From the NCBI GenBank assembly GCA_028282745.1, contig JANQHJ010000007.1:1-39405 (forward strand): 39,405 nucleotides of DNA, given 5' to 3'. Numbering within the stretch: the stretch's first letter is position 1; the number at the start of each line of letters is the position of its first letter. The notes beneath the pieces are model-generated. The model was given only the letters and a program-made list of their open reading frames with translations, had not been told where the DNA came from and searched no databases. This document shows positions 39,182 through 39,405 of the stretch, in pieces. The DNA comes from Sedimentisphaerales bacterium (lineage in GTDB: Bacteria > Planctomycetota > Phycisphaerae > Sedimentisphaerales > Anaerobacaceae). Position numbers and translations under genes: made by a program.

Positions 39182-39405
39182 TGAGCGAGAAAAACTTAAA
39201 AAAGAAAAAGCGTAAAAATTTCATTTTAAACAAGATCATCATATTGATCCTGATCCTGGCAGCAGCCGGCTCGGCTACAGCTGTTTACTATATGAAGTTC
39301 AGAAAAAAGCCGACAAGCTTCAATGATCAGAACCTCGCCCTGCATACTGTGCAGCGGGGTGATCTTGTCGTTAGTATCACCGAGGCCGGTGATATAAAAG
39401 CCATC
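39181..39405 (+). CDS. RND/ABC-type periplasmic adaptor (HlyD-like), N-terminal part cut by window edge
   Basis: The 75 visible codons start at the ATG that overlaps the TolC-like stop by one base. A basic N-terminus (SEKNLKKKKRKNF) is followed by one membrane helix (ILNKIIILILILAAAGSATA), and by LHTVQRGDLVVSITEAGDIK. The last stretch is the typical first strand of membrane-fusion adaptors ('V-x-R-G-D-L-x-x-x-I-x-x-x-G'). The membrane-anchored form links an inner-membrane transporter to the TolC-like duct. The rest, and the transporter itself, lie beyond the right edge. Confidence 0.88.
   Translation, partial: MSEKNLKKKKRKNFILNKIIILILILAAAGSATAVYYMKFRKKPTSFNDQNLALHTVQRGDLVVSITEAGDIKAI

Overview
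The window looks like chromosomal DNA of an anaerobic or facultative member of the Planctomycetota, most likely a Phycisphaerae/Sedimentisphaerales-type bacterium. The evidence is a pseudopilin with the H-x-DG-like C-terminal region typical of planctomycetes, a dockerin-like secreted protein, a Kdo transferase (so a Gram-negative envelope), STAS/RsbW-like regulators, a glycyl radical enzyme with its activase, and moderate-to-low GC. The taxonomic call is an inference from gene content and was not checked by any search.

Layout. 1-653: a cut-off LemA-type protein and a double zf-TFIIB protein (minus). 912-3771: an amidohydrolase and a long sodium:neurotransmitter-type symporter (plus). 3783-4454: an Rrf2 regulator and a MazG-like protein (minus), with inverted repeats upstream. 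4851-6359: a STAS antagonist, an RsbW-like kinase and an unknown protein. 6491-10567: a GH10-like protein that lacks both catalytic glutamates, a ComEA-like HhH protein, two unknown or envelope proteins and a stand-alone homocysteine S-methyltransferase. 10637-13656 (minus): waaA and a two-lobed pepsin-like protein with a dockerin.

The centre of the window is a plus-strand operon of about 11.5 kb (13969-25443). It starts with an Rrf2 regulator behind a good promoter and a palindrome. The next genes are APS reductase, both ATP sulfurylase subunits and a siroheme-type sulfite reductase. These are followed, with overlaps, by a SirC-HemA-HemC triple fusion, a CobA-HemD fusion, HemB and HemL. The operon therefore encodes sulfate-to-sulfide reduction together with the glutamyl-tRNA-to-sirohydrochlorin pathway that makes the cofactor of its own sulfite reductase. 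Several modules are trimmed. HemC lacks domain 3 and its cofactor cysteine, HemA lacks most of its dimerisation domain, and CysN carries a decayed APS kinase domain. This operon is the strongest candidate for an undescribed arrangement.

25462-27617: tRNA-Arg(CCG), a remnant of an ICMT-like methyltransferase, a small methyltransferase and a U32-family protein. 27614-33007 (minus): a four-gene operon of metallopeptidase, D-Ala-D-Ala-ligase-like ATP-grasp enzyme, glycyl radical activase and glycyl radical enzyme. The last has GCVT where the usual motif is GCVE, which makes it the second candidate for new biochemistry. 33160-36031: a divergent RNase HII-like protein, a pseudopilin, and a macro-domain protein coupled to a C-terminal fragment of an alcohol dehydrogenase. 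36245-39405: a lipoprotein, a strong bidirectional terminator, tRNA-Cys(GCA), a possible short terminated RNA, a TolC-like outer-membrane lipoprotein and the start of an RND/HlyD adaptor.
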